Translations under genes and position numbers: made by a program
Assembly: GCF_004005565.1 (NCBI RefSeq)
Contig: NZ_SADD01000003.1
Span: 305,094 to 369,093, forward strand
Source: Lujinxingia sediminis
GTDB lineage: Bacteria; Myxococcota_A; Bradymonadia; Bradymonadales; Bradymonadaceae
Reading direction: 5' to 3'
DNA length: 64,000 nucleotides
The notes under the pieces: generated by a model
Databases searched by the model: none
Told to the model about the DNA's origin: nothing
Seen by the model: the letters and a program-made list of their open reading frames with translations, nothing else
Shown: piece by piece, positions 15,913 through 24,921 of the stretch
Numbering within the stretch: position 1 is the first letter of the stretch
How the letters are laid out: every line of letters starts with the position of its first letter

Positions 15913-16758
15913 ATGAGCGCGTTTTTTGATCTTTTCGAAAAACCCGGAGGTTCGGGGGCCGTCGAGGCACCGGCGGTGGCATTGACGATCGCCGGAAGCG
16001 ACAGCGGTGGGGGCGCCGGCATCCAGGCCGATTTGAAGACCTTTGCGGCCTGCGGGGTCTTTGGCACCAGCGTGCTCACGCTGCTCACGGCCCAGAACAC
16101 CGTGGGGGTGAGCTCGGTGGAGATGGTCTCGGAGGCGATGGTGCGCGCGCAGCTCGACGCGGTGCTGGGCGATCTCAAACCCACCGCGGCCAAGACCGGG
16201 GCGCTGGGCAGCGAGGCGATGATCGGATGCGTGGTCGAATACCTCGAAGATCATCCGATGGAGCGCCTGGTGGTCGATCCGGTGATGATCTCCAAGCATG
16301 GCGAGCCTCTGATGCCGCCCTCGGCCTTTGTGGCTCTGCGGGAGAAGATGTTGCGCCATGCGCTGATCGTGACTCCCAACCGCTTTGAAGCCGGGCACTT
16401 AAGCGGCATGAACGAGGTGGAGAGCCTGCAGGATATGAAGGAGGCCGCCAAACGCCTGCACGGCGCCGGCGCGAAGAACGTGGTGATCAAGGGCGGGCAT
16501 TTTGATCGCATCGTGCGCGATGTGTTCTATGACGGCTCGGGCTTTGTGGAGTTCGGGGCGGACCGGGTCGACTCGGGTCGGTTGCACGGCTCGGGGTGCA
16601 CGTTCTCGGCGGCGATCTGTGCGCGTCTCTCCCGGGGGGATGCTCTGGTGGATGCGGTGGCCTTTGCCCGCGAATTTATCAGCGAGGCGATCGAGAAGGC
16701 GCCGAAGCTCGGCGAGGGCATCTCGCCGGTGAATCCGATGCACGGAGTGTGGCGGTGA
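15913..16758 (+). CDS. thiD: Hydroxymethylpyrimidine/phosphomethylpyrimidine kinase
   Basis: 281 residues. The ribokinase-fold entry motif [13 protein letters not shown] is at 28-40, after a short N-terminal extension; TAAKTGALG and DPVMISKHG follow, and the anion hole/catalytic region [10 protein letters not shown] has Cys229. It phosphorylates HMP and HMP-phosphate for thiamine synthesis. No other thi gene and no TPP riboswitch is seen here. ATG 15913 lies just after the uppS stop. Its TGA overlaps the GTG start of murF/alr by four bases, so translation is probably coupled. Confidence 0.94.
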   Translation: MSAFFDLFEKPGGSGAVEAPAVALTIAGSDSGGGAGIQADLKTFAACGVFGTSVLTLLTAQNTVGVSSVEMVSEAMVRAQLDAVLGDLKPTAAKTGALGSEAMIGCVVEYLEDHPMERLVVDPVMISKHGEPLMPPSAFVALREKMLRHALIVTPNRFEAGHLSGMNEVESLQDMKEAAKRLHGAGAKNVVIKGGHFDRIVRDVFYDGSGFVEFGADRVDSGRLHGSGCTFSAAICARLSRGDALVDAVAFAREFISEAIEKAPKLGEGISPVNPMHGVWR

Positions 16759-19481
16759 GCAGCAAGATAAGGTCGGTTGGCAGTGGCGAGTTGGCCGCGC
16801 GGCTGACATTGGGGGAGGTGGCCAGCTGGGCCAACGGGAGGCTCGACGGGGGGGATGCGGAGCGCGAGATCAGCGAAGTTGTGGTGGACTCGCGGCGCCT
16901 TCTGGCCGCGGGCGCGCTTTTTGTGGCGCTGGAGGGCCCCCGTTTTGACGGGCACGCCTACGTGCGTCAGGCGCTGGAGTCGGGGGCGGGCGCGGCGCTT
17001 GTGCATCATGGCCGGCGCGAAGAGTTCGGAGAGGGGGCGCTGATTCGGGTGGCGGATACGCGGGCGGCGCTGCAGGCGATCGCGGCGGCCTGGCGGGCGA
17101 AGTTCGATATTCCGGTGGTGGCCATCACCGGCTCCAACGGCAAAACCATCGTCAAAGATATGCTGGCGAGCATGCTGGCCCGCGGTCATACGGTGCATGC
17201 GAGCCCGGGGAGCTACAACTCCCAGGTGGGGGTGCCGCTGACATTGCTGGGCATACGTCCGGTGCATGATGTGGTGCTCGTCGAGGTGGGCATCAGCCAG
17301 CGCGGGGAGATGGCCCGGCAGGTGGCGATGGTGCAGCCAACGCACGGGATTCTGACGAATATTGGCTCGGCGCATGCCGCCGGTCTGGGCGACGGACGAG
17401 GCATTGCCGAAGAAAAGATGCGGCTTTTCGAGGGTTTGGAGGCCGGCCGTCTGGTGGTGTTGCGGGAGGTTTTCGAGGCGTTTTCGGATCTGTTTCACGT
17501 GAAACCGCACCTGGTGGACGTGGGGATGGAGGGGGATGGGCAGGTCGATCCGGCGCTTTCAGGTGCGTTTGAGGAAAACGATGAAGCGGGGGAGACGGCG
17601 CTCTCGGAGCTCGATGGTGCGGGTGGGCTGGAGGGTGTAGCTCCGGGGGCGACGCGCCGGGCCGGTGAGACGGACGAGGAAGCTCAGGGGCGCATCGAAG
17701 CGGGCGGTGGGCCCGAGGCTCAGAGCGTGGCTCGTCGGGTGCAGGCGCTGGCGTCGGGCTGGCGTTTTGAGCTGGCGCTGGCGGAGAAGGGCAGCCGGGA
17801 GGTACGCCTGCGGGTGCCCGGAGCGCATAATGTGCAGAACGCCGCGGTGGCTGCGGCGATGGCCGGGAACCTGGGCGCTTCGATGAACGAGGTGGTGGGC
17901 GGGCTGGAGCGATTTGAGCTCAGCGAGATGCGCCTGCAGATGCATACGACCAGCGGGGGCGTAACGCTGATCAACGATGCGTACAACGCCGATCCGTCGA
18001 GTGCGCGCGCGGCCCTGGAGGTGCTCCGCAACTTCTCGGCCGGGCAGCGCAGCGTGGCGATCCTGGGCGATATGCTCGACCTGGGAGCCCGTGCTGAAGA
18101 GGCCCATCGGGAGCTCGGAAGGACGGTGGCGCGCCACCAGATCGACACCCTTTATCTGCTCGGAGAGCTCGCAAAGTTCATCGGTGAGGGGGCGGTGGAG
18201 GCGGGGATGGACCCGGAGCGCATCCACCAGGCCGCGGGGCTGGAGGCGCTCAACCGCGTGCTGGAAGAGCGGCTGATGGCCGGTGATGTGGTGCTCTTTA
18301 AGGCCAGCCGCACCATCGGGCTCGACCGCGCGGCGCGCCATCTTCTGGAGAGCGTGGCGCCTACGCGCCTCGCGATCGATCTGGGGGCGATCCGCGATAA
18401 TTACCATGCCCTCAGCCGTCATCTGGGCGACGAGGTGGGGGTGATGGCCGTGGTCAAGAGTTTTGGCTACGGCAATGACGCCACCCGCGTCTCGCAGCTC
18501 CTGGCGCGGCAGGGGGTGCGCGCGCTGGCGGTGGCCTACCCGGATGAGGCGATCCCGCTGAGGCGGCGCGGAATTCGCCTGCCCATTCTGGTGACCAATG
18601 TGCAGGCGGCCGAGGCCGATAAGATCGTCAAATACGACCTCACCGCGTTGATCTATGCGCTTCCGGTGGCTCGCGCGCTGCAAATGCAGGCGCGCCGGGC
18701 CGGCAGGGAGGTCGATGTGCATCTGGAGGTCGACAGCGGCATGCGCCGGGTGGGGCTTCTCCCGGAGGATGCGGTGGCGTTTGGCAAAAAGGTCGCCGGG
18801 ATGGGCGGGTTGCGCATCGGCGGGGTGATGACGCACCTGGCAGCTGCCGATGATCCGGCCGAGGACGCGTTTACCCACCGACAGCTCGATGCGTTTGACG
18901 GGGTGCTCGCAGGCTTACGCGCCGCCGGGGTGCCGACCGGGGTGGTGCATGCGGCGAACACGGCTGCGGCCTGGCGTCATGAGCGCGCGCGCTACTCGAT
19001 GGTGCGCGTGGGGCTGGGGCTTTACGGCCTGCATCCCTCGGAGGCGGTGGGCGATGTGGCCAGCGGGGTACGCCCGGCGCTGCGCTTTACGACGCGGATT
19101 CTGCATCTTCAGCAGGTGGAAGCGGGCGATACGGTGGGCTACGGGCGCACCTGGCGCTGCGAGGGGCAGGCGCGTCGATTGGCGACGATCGCGGTGGGGT
19201 ATAACGATGGTTTTCCGCGCTTTTTGTCCAATGGCGGCGAGGTGATGGTGGGAGGTACGCGCTGCCCGGTGGTGGGCAATGTGTGCATGGACGTGGCGAT
19301 GATCGACGTGACGGACGCCGGCCCGGTGCAGGTGGGCGATGAGGTGCTGCTCTTCGGGGAGGCGACGCCCGGGGGCCCCGCGATCGCGGTGGAAGAGTGG
19401 GCGGAGCGGGGCCATACCATCTCCTATGAGCTGCTCTGTCGTATTTCACCTCGGGTACGTCGGATCTTTTTGACCGAGTAA
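16755..19481 (+). CDS. murF-alr: Bifunctional MurF ligase / alanine racemase
   Basis: 908 residues in one frame from GTG 16755 (GTGA overlap with thiD). Residues 1 to about 540 are MurF: ATP loop GSNGKT near 126, SYNSQVGVP, and INDAYNADP. Residues about 545-908 are alanine racemase: PLP lysine Lys568 in VVKSFGYGND, EVDSGMRRVG, YGRTW, and the NVCMDVAMIDVT tail. Together they make D-Ala and add D-Ala-D-Ala to the UDP-MurNAc-tripeptide. Between the ATP-binding part and the C-terminal ligase domain, residues about 236-330 form an acidic Gly/Glu-rich insertion absent from typical MurF; it contains the parS site. Such fusions are best known in Bacteroidetes. Confidence 0.95.
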   Translation: MSSKIRSVGSGELAARLTLGEVASWANGRLDGGDAEREISEVVVDSRRLLAAGALFVALEGPRFDGHAYVRQALESGAGAALVHHGRREEFGEGALIRVADTRAALQAIAAAWRAKFDIPVVAITGSNGKTIVKDMLASMLARGHTVHASPGSYNSQVGVPLTLLGIRPVHDVVLVEVGISQRGEMARQVAMVQPTHGILTNIGSAHAAGLGDGRGIAEEKMRLFEGLEAGRLVVLREVFEAFSDLFHVKPHLVDVGMEGDGQVDPALSGAFEENDEAGETALSELDGAGGLEGVAPGATRRAGETDEEAQGRIEAGGGPEAQSVARRVQALASGWRFELALAEKGSREVRLRVPGAHNVQNAAVAAAMAGNLGASMNEVVGGLERFELSEMRLQMHTTSGGVTLINDAYNADPSSARAALEVLRNFSAGQRSVAILGDMLDLGARAEEAHRELGRTVARHQIDTLYLLGELAKFIGEGAVEAGMDPERIHQAAGLEALNRVLEERLMAGDVVLFKASRTIGLDRAARHLLESVAPTRLAIDLGAIRDNYHALSRHLGDEVGVMAVVKSFGYGNDATRVSQLLARQGVRALAVAYPDEAIPLRRRGIRLPILVTNVQAAEADKIVKYDLTALIYALPVARALQMQARRAGREVDVHLEVDSGMRRVGLLPEDAVAFGKKVAGMGGLRIGGVMTHLAAADDPAEDAFTHRQLDAFDGVLAGLRAAGVPTGVVHAANTAAAWRHERARYSMVRVGLGLYGLHPSEAVGDVASGVRPALRFTTRILHLQQVEAGDTVGYGRTWRCEGQARRLATIAVGYNDGFPRFLSNGGEVMVGGTRCPVVGNVCMDVAMIDVTDAGPVQVGDEVLLFGEATPGGPAIAVEEWAERGHTISYELLCRISPRVRRIFLTE
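17491..17506. other. parS: parS-like centromere site 2, inside murF/alr
   Basis: TGTTTCACGTGAAACC matches the ParB consensus at 15 of 16 positions. It encodes part of Leu-Phe-His-Val-Lys-Pro at the beginning of the MurF insertion. A chance match of this quality in 64 kb is unlikely, and there are two more. Confidence 0.85.
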
Positions 19482-19737
19482 GTCTTCGGTGACTTACGAC
19501 GCCGCTCTGGCGGTGCCAAACGTTCAAAACGTACTCGCCGCACCCCGCAGCGGTGCGCAGTTTTGAGGCAGGTCCGAAAAAGATGGGGGCACGTGCCGAT
19601 GTCGCCAGCGTCCGAATTCCGGCGCTCAGCGCCGCATACTGCTCCAGGAACGCCGCTGGCTGGCTTGTTGGGTAATTGTGCTTATGTTAACTTCAAACGG
19701 TAGGCCCGTAGAACAACCAACCCTTGAGGAGGTCATC
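19482..19737 (+). promoter_or_regulatory. infC leader with strong ribosome binding site
   Basis: Untranslated leader between murF/alr and infC. It contains a CGCACC/GGTGCG hairpin near 19540-19560 and, at the end, GAGGAGGT (19726-19733) five bases before ATT 19738. An in-frame ATG at 19684 would add an N-terminal stretch that IF3 lacks. The layout fits the rare-codon autoregulation known for infC. Confidence 0.7.
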
Positions 19738-20286
19738 ATTCGCCGGAGCAACCATAACGACAGCACGAACGCGGGACATCGCGTCAACCACTCCATTCGC
19801 ACATCTGAGGTTCGGGTGATTTCGCCCGATGGCGAGCAGCTGGGGATCATGCATCCCAACGAGGCTCGCGATAAGGCCAAAGAATACGGCCTGGATCTGG
19901 TGGAGGTTGCGCCCAACTCTCGCCCGCCGGTCTGCCGCATCATGGATTTTGGTAAGTACCAGTATGATCAGTCCAAGAAGGCGGCCGCATCGCGCTCCAC
20001 GCGTGTGCAGCTCAAGACCGTGCAGTTGCGTCCGAATACCGACGAGCACGACATGGACGTGAAGTTGCGTCGCGCCAAGAAGTTTTTGGAGGGCGGCAAC
20101 CAGGTTCGATTTGTCATGCGAATGCGAGGCCGCGAGCGCGCCTACACCCAGCGCTGGGTGGAACATCTTGGCGAGCTGCTGGCAGATTTTTCTGAGAACT
20201 ACGAGACGCCCATCAACGTGGTATCGTCTCCGCGCGGAGAAGGCTGGAGGATCCATGCGATCGTCGAGCCTGCTTCGACCTCATAA
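19738..20286 (+). CDS. infC: Translation initiation factor IF-3
   Basis: 182 residues if started at ATT 19738; the adjacent ATC (19735-19737) is the other candidate. Both domains are visible: N-domain EVRVISPDGEQLGI and LVEVAPNSRPPVCRIMDFGKY, then C-domain with RPNTDEHDMDVKLRRAKKFL and RMRGRE. IF3 prevents 50S joining and proofreads start codons on the 30S subunit. Discrimination against non-AUG starts lets IF3 repress its own mRNA in E. coli (AUU), and Myxococcus infC starts at AUC. rpmI and rplT, the usual partners, do not follow; a strong terminator does. Confidence 0.95.
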   Translation: MRRSNHNDSTNAGHRVNHSIRTSEVRVISPDGEQLGIMHPNEARDKAKEYGLDLVEVAPNSRPPVCRIMDFGKYQYDQSKKAAASRSTRVQLKTVQLRPNTDEHDMDVKLRRAKKFLEGGNQVRFVMRMRGRERAYTQRWVEHLGELLADFSENYETPINVVSSPRGEGWRIHAIVEPASTS

Positions 20287-20383
20287 GGGTCAGGAAACCT
20301 GCGGCGATGCGCGCCTCCATCGATGGCGCGCTTGCGAGCAGGTGCGAGAGATGTTCGGTGTTGAGCACCGGGTGGTTTCGAGC

Positions 20384-20425
20384 AAAAGATCCGGCGATCG
20401 CGAGGCGATCGTCGGATCTTTTTTT
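20384..20425 (+). terminator. Terminator of infC
   Basis: A near-perfect stem AAGATCCGGCGATCGC / GCGATCGTCGGATCTT with a GAG loop, followed by a run of T (20419-20425). It shows that infC is transcribed apart from the response-regulator gene. Confidence 0.9.
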
Positions 20426-20532
20426 GGCGAAATTTGCCGGGGTGGCGGCGTTGCCCCAGATCGAAGCCCGACGTATGATGCGAGCGCATCTGTCGGCGAA
20501 CGATAAAGAGGCAACCCACAGGCGTTGATAAC

Positions 20533-22161
20533 GTGATGGATCAGCGAGCAGCAATCGACACATTGAGGGAGCGTTTCGAGGCGCTCTCTGAGCCCGAAAG
20601 CGCCCATAGCGAAGGCAGCGCGAAGATCGCGCAGGGGCTGGCCGACATCATTGGCGAGCTTGATGATGAAGGTGCCGACGCCACCCGACTCGATGTGATC
20701 GTGCGCGGGCTTTCGGGGTTGGCTGACTTTCTGAGCGCACGCCAGGCAGCCACGACCCGGACGCCGACCAGGCCCAAAGCATCGAGTGGCGCCGCCGCCG
20801 GGCTGGAGCAGTTTGTGGAGGCCTTTCAGCAGGAGGCCAGCCGTCGGCTCACCGGCCTGTCGATCGCGATGATGGGGATCTTCAGCGAGCACGGTTCCGA
20901 AGAAGCCTTGCAGCAGTCGACCTCGCACCTGCATGCGATCCGCGGCGGTGCGGCGATGTTGGGGCTTAAGCCCGTGGCCGAAGTCACCGGGACGATGGAG
21001 CAGGTGCTCGTGGCGATGCGTAAAGTGGAGCCGGCCAAACGCGCCTGGCCCACCAAGACCTTGCTGCGAGGTTATGCGCTGATCGAGGACGCCGCCCGCG
21101 AAAAGGGGGCGCGTATCGATGAGGTGCAGTCCGACGAGATCGTGCAGGAGCTTCGCAAGACCCTCGGTGAGCTCGGGCAGACCCGTCAGGCCGGGGAGAC
21201 GAAGAGCGGTGCGGCGGTGCTCGTGCCGGCGAAGAGAGCAGTCCTGCCAGGCGCGGCGGAGACGGCACCCGGGGCGGACGCTAAAGCTGAGGAGATTCCT
21301 GAGATTCCGGCCGAAGTCGAGGGCGTCGCCGAGATCACCGATGTGGAAGACGGCCCGGCTCCCGAGGTGCTGGAGCAGCGGATTCTGGTGGTCGACGATA
21401 TCCCCACCATCGCAGCGAGTGTGGGCTTTTTGCTCTCGGATCTGGAGGTGCCCATCGACATCGCCGAGAACGGCGAAGAGGCGCTGCAGATGTTGCAGGA
21501 GCAGGCCTATTCGCTGGTGATTTCTGATGTGGATATGCCGCGGATGGATGGGGTGGCGCTGACCCGAATGGTGCGCTCGACGCCTGGGCTTGACCATATC
21601 CCGGTGATCTTGCTCACGAGCCTGGATCACCCGGAGCAGCGAGAGACCGGTTTGAAAGCCGGGGCGATTGATTACCTGATCAAGGGCTCCATTGGAGGCG
21701 GTGAGCTGGTGAATCGCGTGCAGGAGATCCTCACCGTGGCACCCTATGTGGAGCGTCAGGAGACGGTGCGCAAGCAGCGGATTCTGGTGGCGGAAGACAC
21801 CGAGACGGTGGCCGCCTCCATCGCGTTTGTGCTCTCGGAGGGGCCCTACGATATTGTGCTGGCGACCGACGGCAAAGACGCGCTCTCGCGGATCAAGCAG
21901 GCCGATTACGACCTGTTGATCACCGATATGCAGATGCCTTATATGAGCGGCACCGAACTTGTGCGCGCGGTGCGCGGGCTGGGCACCTTTGATGCGCTGC
22001 CGATCGTGATGCTCACAAGTGTTCAAGATGAAGAGGAGATCGCGCAGGCGGTCTCAGCCGGGGTGAATCGCTATTTGATTAAGGGCGAGATCGCCGGCGG
22101 GAAGTTACTCAACCTGGTGGAAGAGCTGCTGGCCGCCGATCGCGAAGCGCTCGGTGTTTAA
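20533..22161 (+). CDS. Hpt and double receiver signalling protein
   Basis: 542 residues. An Hpt domain (about 90-200) carries phospho-acceptor His134 in LHAIRGGAAMLGL, with Arg where Lys is common. A Pro/Glu-rich linker (235-285) leads to receiver 1, whose ILVVDDIP acidic pocket and SDVDMPRMDG phospho-Asp are intact, and receiver 2 with ILVAEDTE and TDMQMPYMSG. There is no kinase or output domain, so it is a phosphorelay hub that passes phosphate between partners. Start GTG 20533 or ATG 20536. A single receiver protein follows 29 bases later, and the hybrid kinases at 34-40 kb are possible partners, but this is only inference. Confidence 0.9.
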   Translation: MMDQRAAIDTLRERFEALSEPESAHSEGSAKIAQGLADIIGELDDEGADATRLDVIVRGLSGLADFLSARQAATTRTPTRPKASSGAAAGLEQFVEAFQQEASRRLTGLSIAMMGIFSEHGSEEALQQSTSHLHAIRGGAAMLGLKPVAEVTGTMEQVLVAMRKVEPAKRAWPTKTLLRGYALIEDAAREKGARIDEVQSDEIVQELRKTLGELGQTRQAGETKSGAAVLVPAKRAVLPGAAETAPGADAKAEEIPEIPAEVEGVAEITDVEDGPAPEVLEQRILVVDDIPTIAASVGFLLSDLEVPIDIAENGEEALQMLQEQAYSLVISDVDMPRMDGVALTRMVRSTPGLDHIPVILLTSLDHPEQRETGLKAGAIDYLIKGSIGGGELVNRVQEILTVAPYVERQETVRKQRILVAEDTETVAASIAFVLSEGPYDIVLATDGKDALSRIKQADYDLLITDMQMPYMSGTELVRAVRGLGTFDALPIVMLTSVQDEEEIAQAVSAGVNRYLIKGEIAGGKLLNLVEELLAADREALGV

Positions 22162-22190
22162 GCGGCGGTGAGGCCAGAGGAAAGGGATTC

Positions 22191-22562
22191 ATGGCGCGGG
22201 TATTGATCGTTGAAGACAGTCCGTTGATCGTTCAGATGCTCACGATGGTGTGCCAGGGGGCGGGCCATGAGGTGGTGGCGTGTGAGCGTTTTGGGGAAGT
22301 CGCTCCGGTGGCAGGGCAGGGCTTTGATGTGGTGATCACGGATCTGAATCTGCCGGAAGTCCCGGGCGACGATACGGTGCGCGCGTTGCGCGCGATTGAA
22401 GGGCTTGCGAGTCTTCCGGTGATCATTGTGTCGGGGCGGCCGCGTGCTGAGCTTGAGCAGATCGCTGCGGAGCGCGGGGCGCAGGGGGCGTTGTCCAAGG
22501 ATGACGGCATGCCGGTGATCGCTGCGGAGCTTCCGCCGATGATCGCAAATCTGATCGGCTGA
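22191..22562 (+). CDS. Single-domain response regulator
   Basis: 123 residues, one CheY-like receiver: acidic pair in VLIVEDSP, phospho-Asp in ITDLNLPEVPGD, Ser in IIVSGRP, and Lys in LSKDDG. No DNA-binding or enzyme domain. AGAGGAAAGGG precedes ATG 22191. It is co-directional with and close to the Hpt/receiver gene, so it is probably an acceptor or phosphate sink in the same relay. It converges with the export-gate operon 14 bases further on. Confidence 0.92.
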   Translation: MARVLIVEDSPLIVQMLTMVCQGAGHEVVACERFGEVAPVAGQGFDVVITDLNLPEVPGDDTVRALRAIEGLASLPVIIVSGRPRAELEQIAAERGAQGALSKDDGMPVIAAELPPMIANLIG

Positions 22563-22576
22563 TCGCGGCCGACACT

Positions 22577-22981
22577 TCATGAAGCGACAAAAGGGGCGGG
22601 GCAGCATCGCAAGAGAGCCAGCGCGCGCTTCGCGCGCGGATCGTCGCGCGGCACCAACCGGCAGAGCTCGGTGATGGCGTGGCGCGCGGCGTCGGGCTCA
22701 GCGCAGATGACCTGCACTTCGGCCAGGGCAAGCCAGGTTTGGGGGCGACGCTCGCCATGACGCGTCGCCTGGGTCAGCGCCTGAGCCGCATCACTCAACC
22801 TTCCTCGCCGACGCAACGATTCGCCGAGGTAGTACCAGGCCGGACCGTCGGTGGCGTCGAGGCTGAGCAGACCGCGGGTGAGGGCTTCGCTTTTATGGAG
22901 ATGGCCGCGTTCCAGATGCCAGTAGGCAAGCTGCAGGATGGCGCAGCGGGCGCTTGAAGTGAGGGTGGGTGAGGGGGTCAT
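22577..22981 (-). CDS. TPR protein of the export-gate operon
   Basis: 134 residues with three TPR-like helical pairs (CAILQLAYWHLERGHLHKSE, GPAWYYLGESLRRRGRLSDA, PQTWLALAEVQVICAEPDAA). Its ATG 22981 overlaps the stop of sctU by four bases, so it is the last gene of the operon. Size and position recall class II (SycD/LcrH) chaperones of type III secretion, which hold translocator proteins. I cannot see translocator genes here, so the chaperone call is inference. No signal peptide. Confidence 0.75.
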   Translation of the reverse strand: MTPSPTLTSSARCAILQLAYWHLERGHLHKSEALTRGLLSLDATDGPAWYYLGESLRRRGRLSDAAQALTQATRHGERRPQTWLALAEVQVICAEPDAARHAITELCRLVPRDDPRAKRALALLRCCPAPFVAS

Positions 22982-24048
22982 GGGTGTCCCGGGTGTGAGT
23001 GCGACTTGGTGTCGCGCAGGCTGTAGACGTGGCGCAGGATCTCGGCCACCGGCTCAAAGAAGGCTTCGGGGATTTCGGTGTCTTCGCCCAGCTCTACCAG
23101 CGCCCGGGCCAGCGAGATGTTTTGAACCACGGGGATGTTGTGGCGGTAGGCTGCGCGTTTGATGATCTGAGCGGTCACCCCGCGGCCGCAGGCCACGATG
23201 GTGGGCGCGCGCATCGCGTTCTGGTCGTAGCTGATGGCCACGGCCACGTGGGTGGGGTTAACGACGACGGCGTCTGCGTCGCGAACGCGTGCCAGGCCGT
23301 TGCCGGCGGTGAGCTCACGATGAAGTTGTTTGCGTTTGCCCTTGAGCTGGCCGTCGCCGTCGCTCTCTTTGTGTTCGCGTTTGATCTCGTGTTTGGCCAT
23401 GCGCAGTCCTTTGGTGAAGTTGTAGCGCTGCAGGAGAAGATCGCAGATGCCAAAGACGACCAGGCCGGCGACCAGGTGGGTGGTGAGTTCGAAGGTGGCG
23501 TGAGAGAGGGCACCGAGAGCCCCGAGCAGCGAGCCGCCCGGGGCGCGGGAGACCGGTGGCAGCCAGTCGCCCAGGATGCCGTAGCCGACAAAGCCCATCA
23601 GGCTGAGCTTGAGGAGATTTTTGATAAGTTCGACGACGCGCTCTTTGGAGACGAGCCTTTTTGCACCCTGGATCGGGTCGAGCCGTTGGGGATCGGGAAT
23701 CAGGGGCTTGATCACCAGCATCGCGCCGACCTGCAGGTAGGTGGCCAGGGCGGCTGCAACGAAAGCCGCGCCGAGCACCGGTGCGAGCGCGCGGGCCATG
23801 CTTTGCAGGGCCTCCCAGAGAAGGGGGCCGATGTGGGTGGTATCGAGGTCGGGGCGCGTGGCCAGCTCGATCGCGCGTGCGCTTAATGCGGCGAGTTCCA
23901 GGGCGATGATCGGCAGCGTCAGGGTGAGGGTGGCCAGGGCGATGAGCATCACCGCGACGCCTGTAAACTCCTGAGATTTAGCGACTTTTCCGTCTTTTCG
24001 GGCGTCGCGTAGTTTTTTGGGAGTGGGTTGTTCGGTCTTTTCGCTCAC
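22978..24048 (-). CDS. sctU: Type III export switch protein, SctU/FlhB family
   Basis: 356 residues from GTG 24048. The N-terminus EKTEQPTPKKLRDARKDGKVAKS is the export-gate signature (compare injectisome members). Four membrane segments occupy about 30-210. The cytoplasmic domain has the autocleavage site Asn264-Pro-Thr-His267. Cleavage switches substrate class from early to late. The C-terminal extension (SLRDTKSHSHPGHP) is extra. GTGA overlap with sctT. The wording of the first 30 residues is closer to SctU than to FlhB, but phylogeny would decide. Confidence 0.93.
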   Translation of the reverse strand: MSEKTEQPTPKKLRDARKDGKVAKSQEFTGVAVMLIALATLTLTLPIIALELAALSARAIELATRPDLDTTHIGPLLWEALQSMARALAPVLGAAFVAAALATYLQVGAMLVIKPLIPDPQRLDPIQGAKRLVSKERVVELIKNLLKLSLMGFVGYGILGDWLPPVSRAPGGSLLGALGALSHATFELTTHLVAGLVVFGICDLLLQRYNFTKGLRMAKHEIKREHKESDGDGQLKGKRKQLHRELTAGNGLARVRDADAVVVNPTHVAVAISYDQNAMRAPTIVACGRGVTAQIIKRAAYRHNIPVVQNISLARALVELGEDTEIPEAFFEPVAEILRHVYSLRDTKSHSHPGHP

Positions 24049-24896
24049 GGATTGCCTCCCGTCATGGCGGGGAGCGCGTTCAGGAGCGCGAGGTCGTCGA
24101 GGGCGCGGTCCATGAAGAGATCGAGGAGGACGTCGAGGCCCAGGAGCATGACCGCCACGGCGATGGCGGCTTTAAGAGGCATGCCCAGAAAGAAGACGTT
24201 GATCTGAGGCGCGGACTTGTTGACCAGTGCCAGGAAGACGTTGACGAGCAATATGGCGGCGATGACCGGGAAGGCCATGAGCACGCCCAGCGCGATGGCC
24301 TCCACGCTTAAGCGCAGGATGAGGTCGGCAGTCTCGGCAAACATCGCCGCACCTTCGCCCACCGGCGCTGGCAGCAGAGTTTGGGGGGGCAGGCGCTCAA
24401 AACTTCTGGCCAGGCCCCATAAAAAGATGCGGTGGCCGCCCAGGGTGAAGAAGGTGACGATGCTCAGCTGCAAAAGGAAGTTTGTGCTGGGGGAGACGCG
24501 CTCGGGGATCTGGGGAGCGAGGCTCGTGGCCTGGGTGAGCCCGGCGTTGTTGTCGATAAGCTGGCCGGCGACTTTGATGGCCTCAAAGCTCAATGAGGCG
24601 ACAAAGGCCAGGGTAAAGCCCACGAGCACCTCTTTGAGCAGAAGCACGGTGAGCAGCGCGCTGCTCTCGGGGAGTTCGGTACCTGCGCCCTGCATCCAGA
24701 CGGTGGGGAAGATCAGTGTGCCGAGCGCGATCGCGAGCCCGAGCTTGACCGTCTGCGGGGTGGCCTTGCCGCCGAAGTAGGGCACGATCTGCACGATGGG
24801 GATCAGGCGCGCGGCGATGAGCGCGGCCAGAGCCACGGCCTCAAAAGCCATCGTCTGAAGGGCGGTGTTTTGTAAAAAGGCGGAGAGCTCGCTCAT
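24045..24896 (-). CDS. sctT: Type III export gate protein, SctT/FliR family
   Basis: 283 residues from ATG 24896, with six or more hydrophobic segments spread along the length. The family motif region VPYFGGKATPQTVKLGLA lies near residues 37-55 and AGQLIDNNAG near residue 110. It is part of the SctRST export gate in the inner membrane under the needle or flagellar base. Four-base overlap with sctU and 25 bases after sctS. Confidence 0.92.
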   Translation of the reverse strand: MSELSAFLQNTALQTMAFEAVALAALIAARLIPIVQIVPYFGGKATPQTVKLGLAIALGTLIFPTVWMQGAGTELPESSALLTVLLLKEVLVGFTLAFVASLSFEAIKVAGQLIDNNAGLTQATSLAPQIPERVSPSTNFLLQLSIVTFFTLGGHRIFLWGLARSFERLPPQTLLPAPVGEGAAMFAETADLILRLSVEAIALGVLMAFPVIAAILLVNVFLALVNKSAPQINVFFLGMPLKAAIAVAVMLLGLDVLLDLFMDRALDDLALLNALPAMTGGNP

Positions 24897-24921
24897 GGCG
24901 CGTCTCGGGCTTCAGGGCCGC

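Noticed and set aside
19684..19737. infC start at ATG 19684
   Set aside because: It would add an N-terminal extension unlike IF3 and ignores the strong GAGGAGGT just before ATT 19738.
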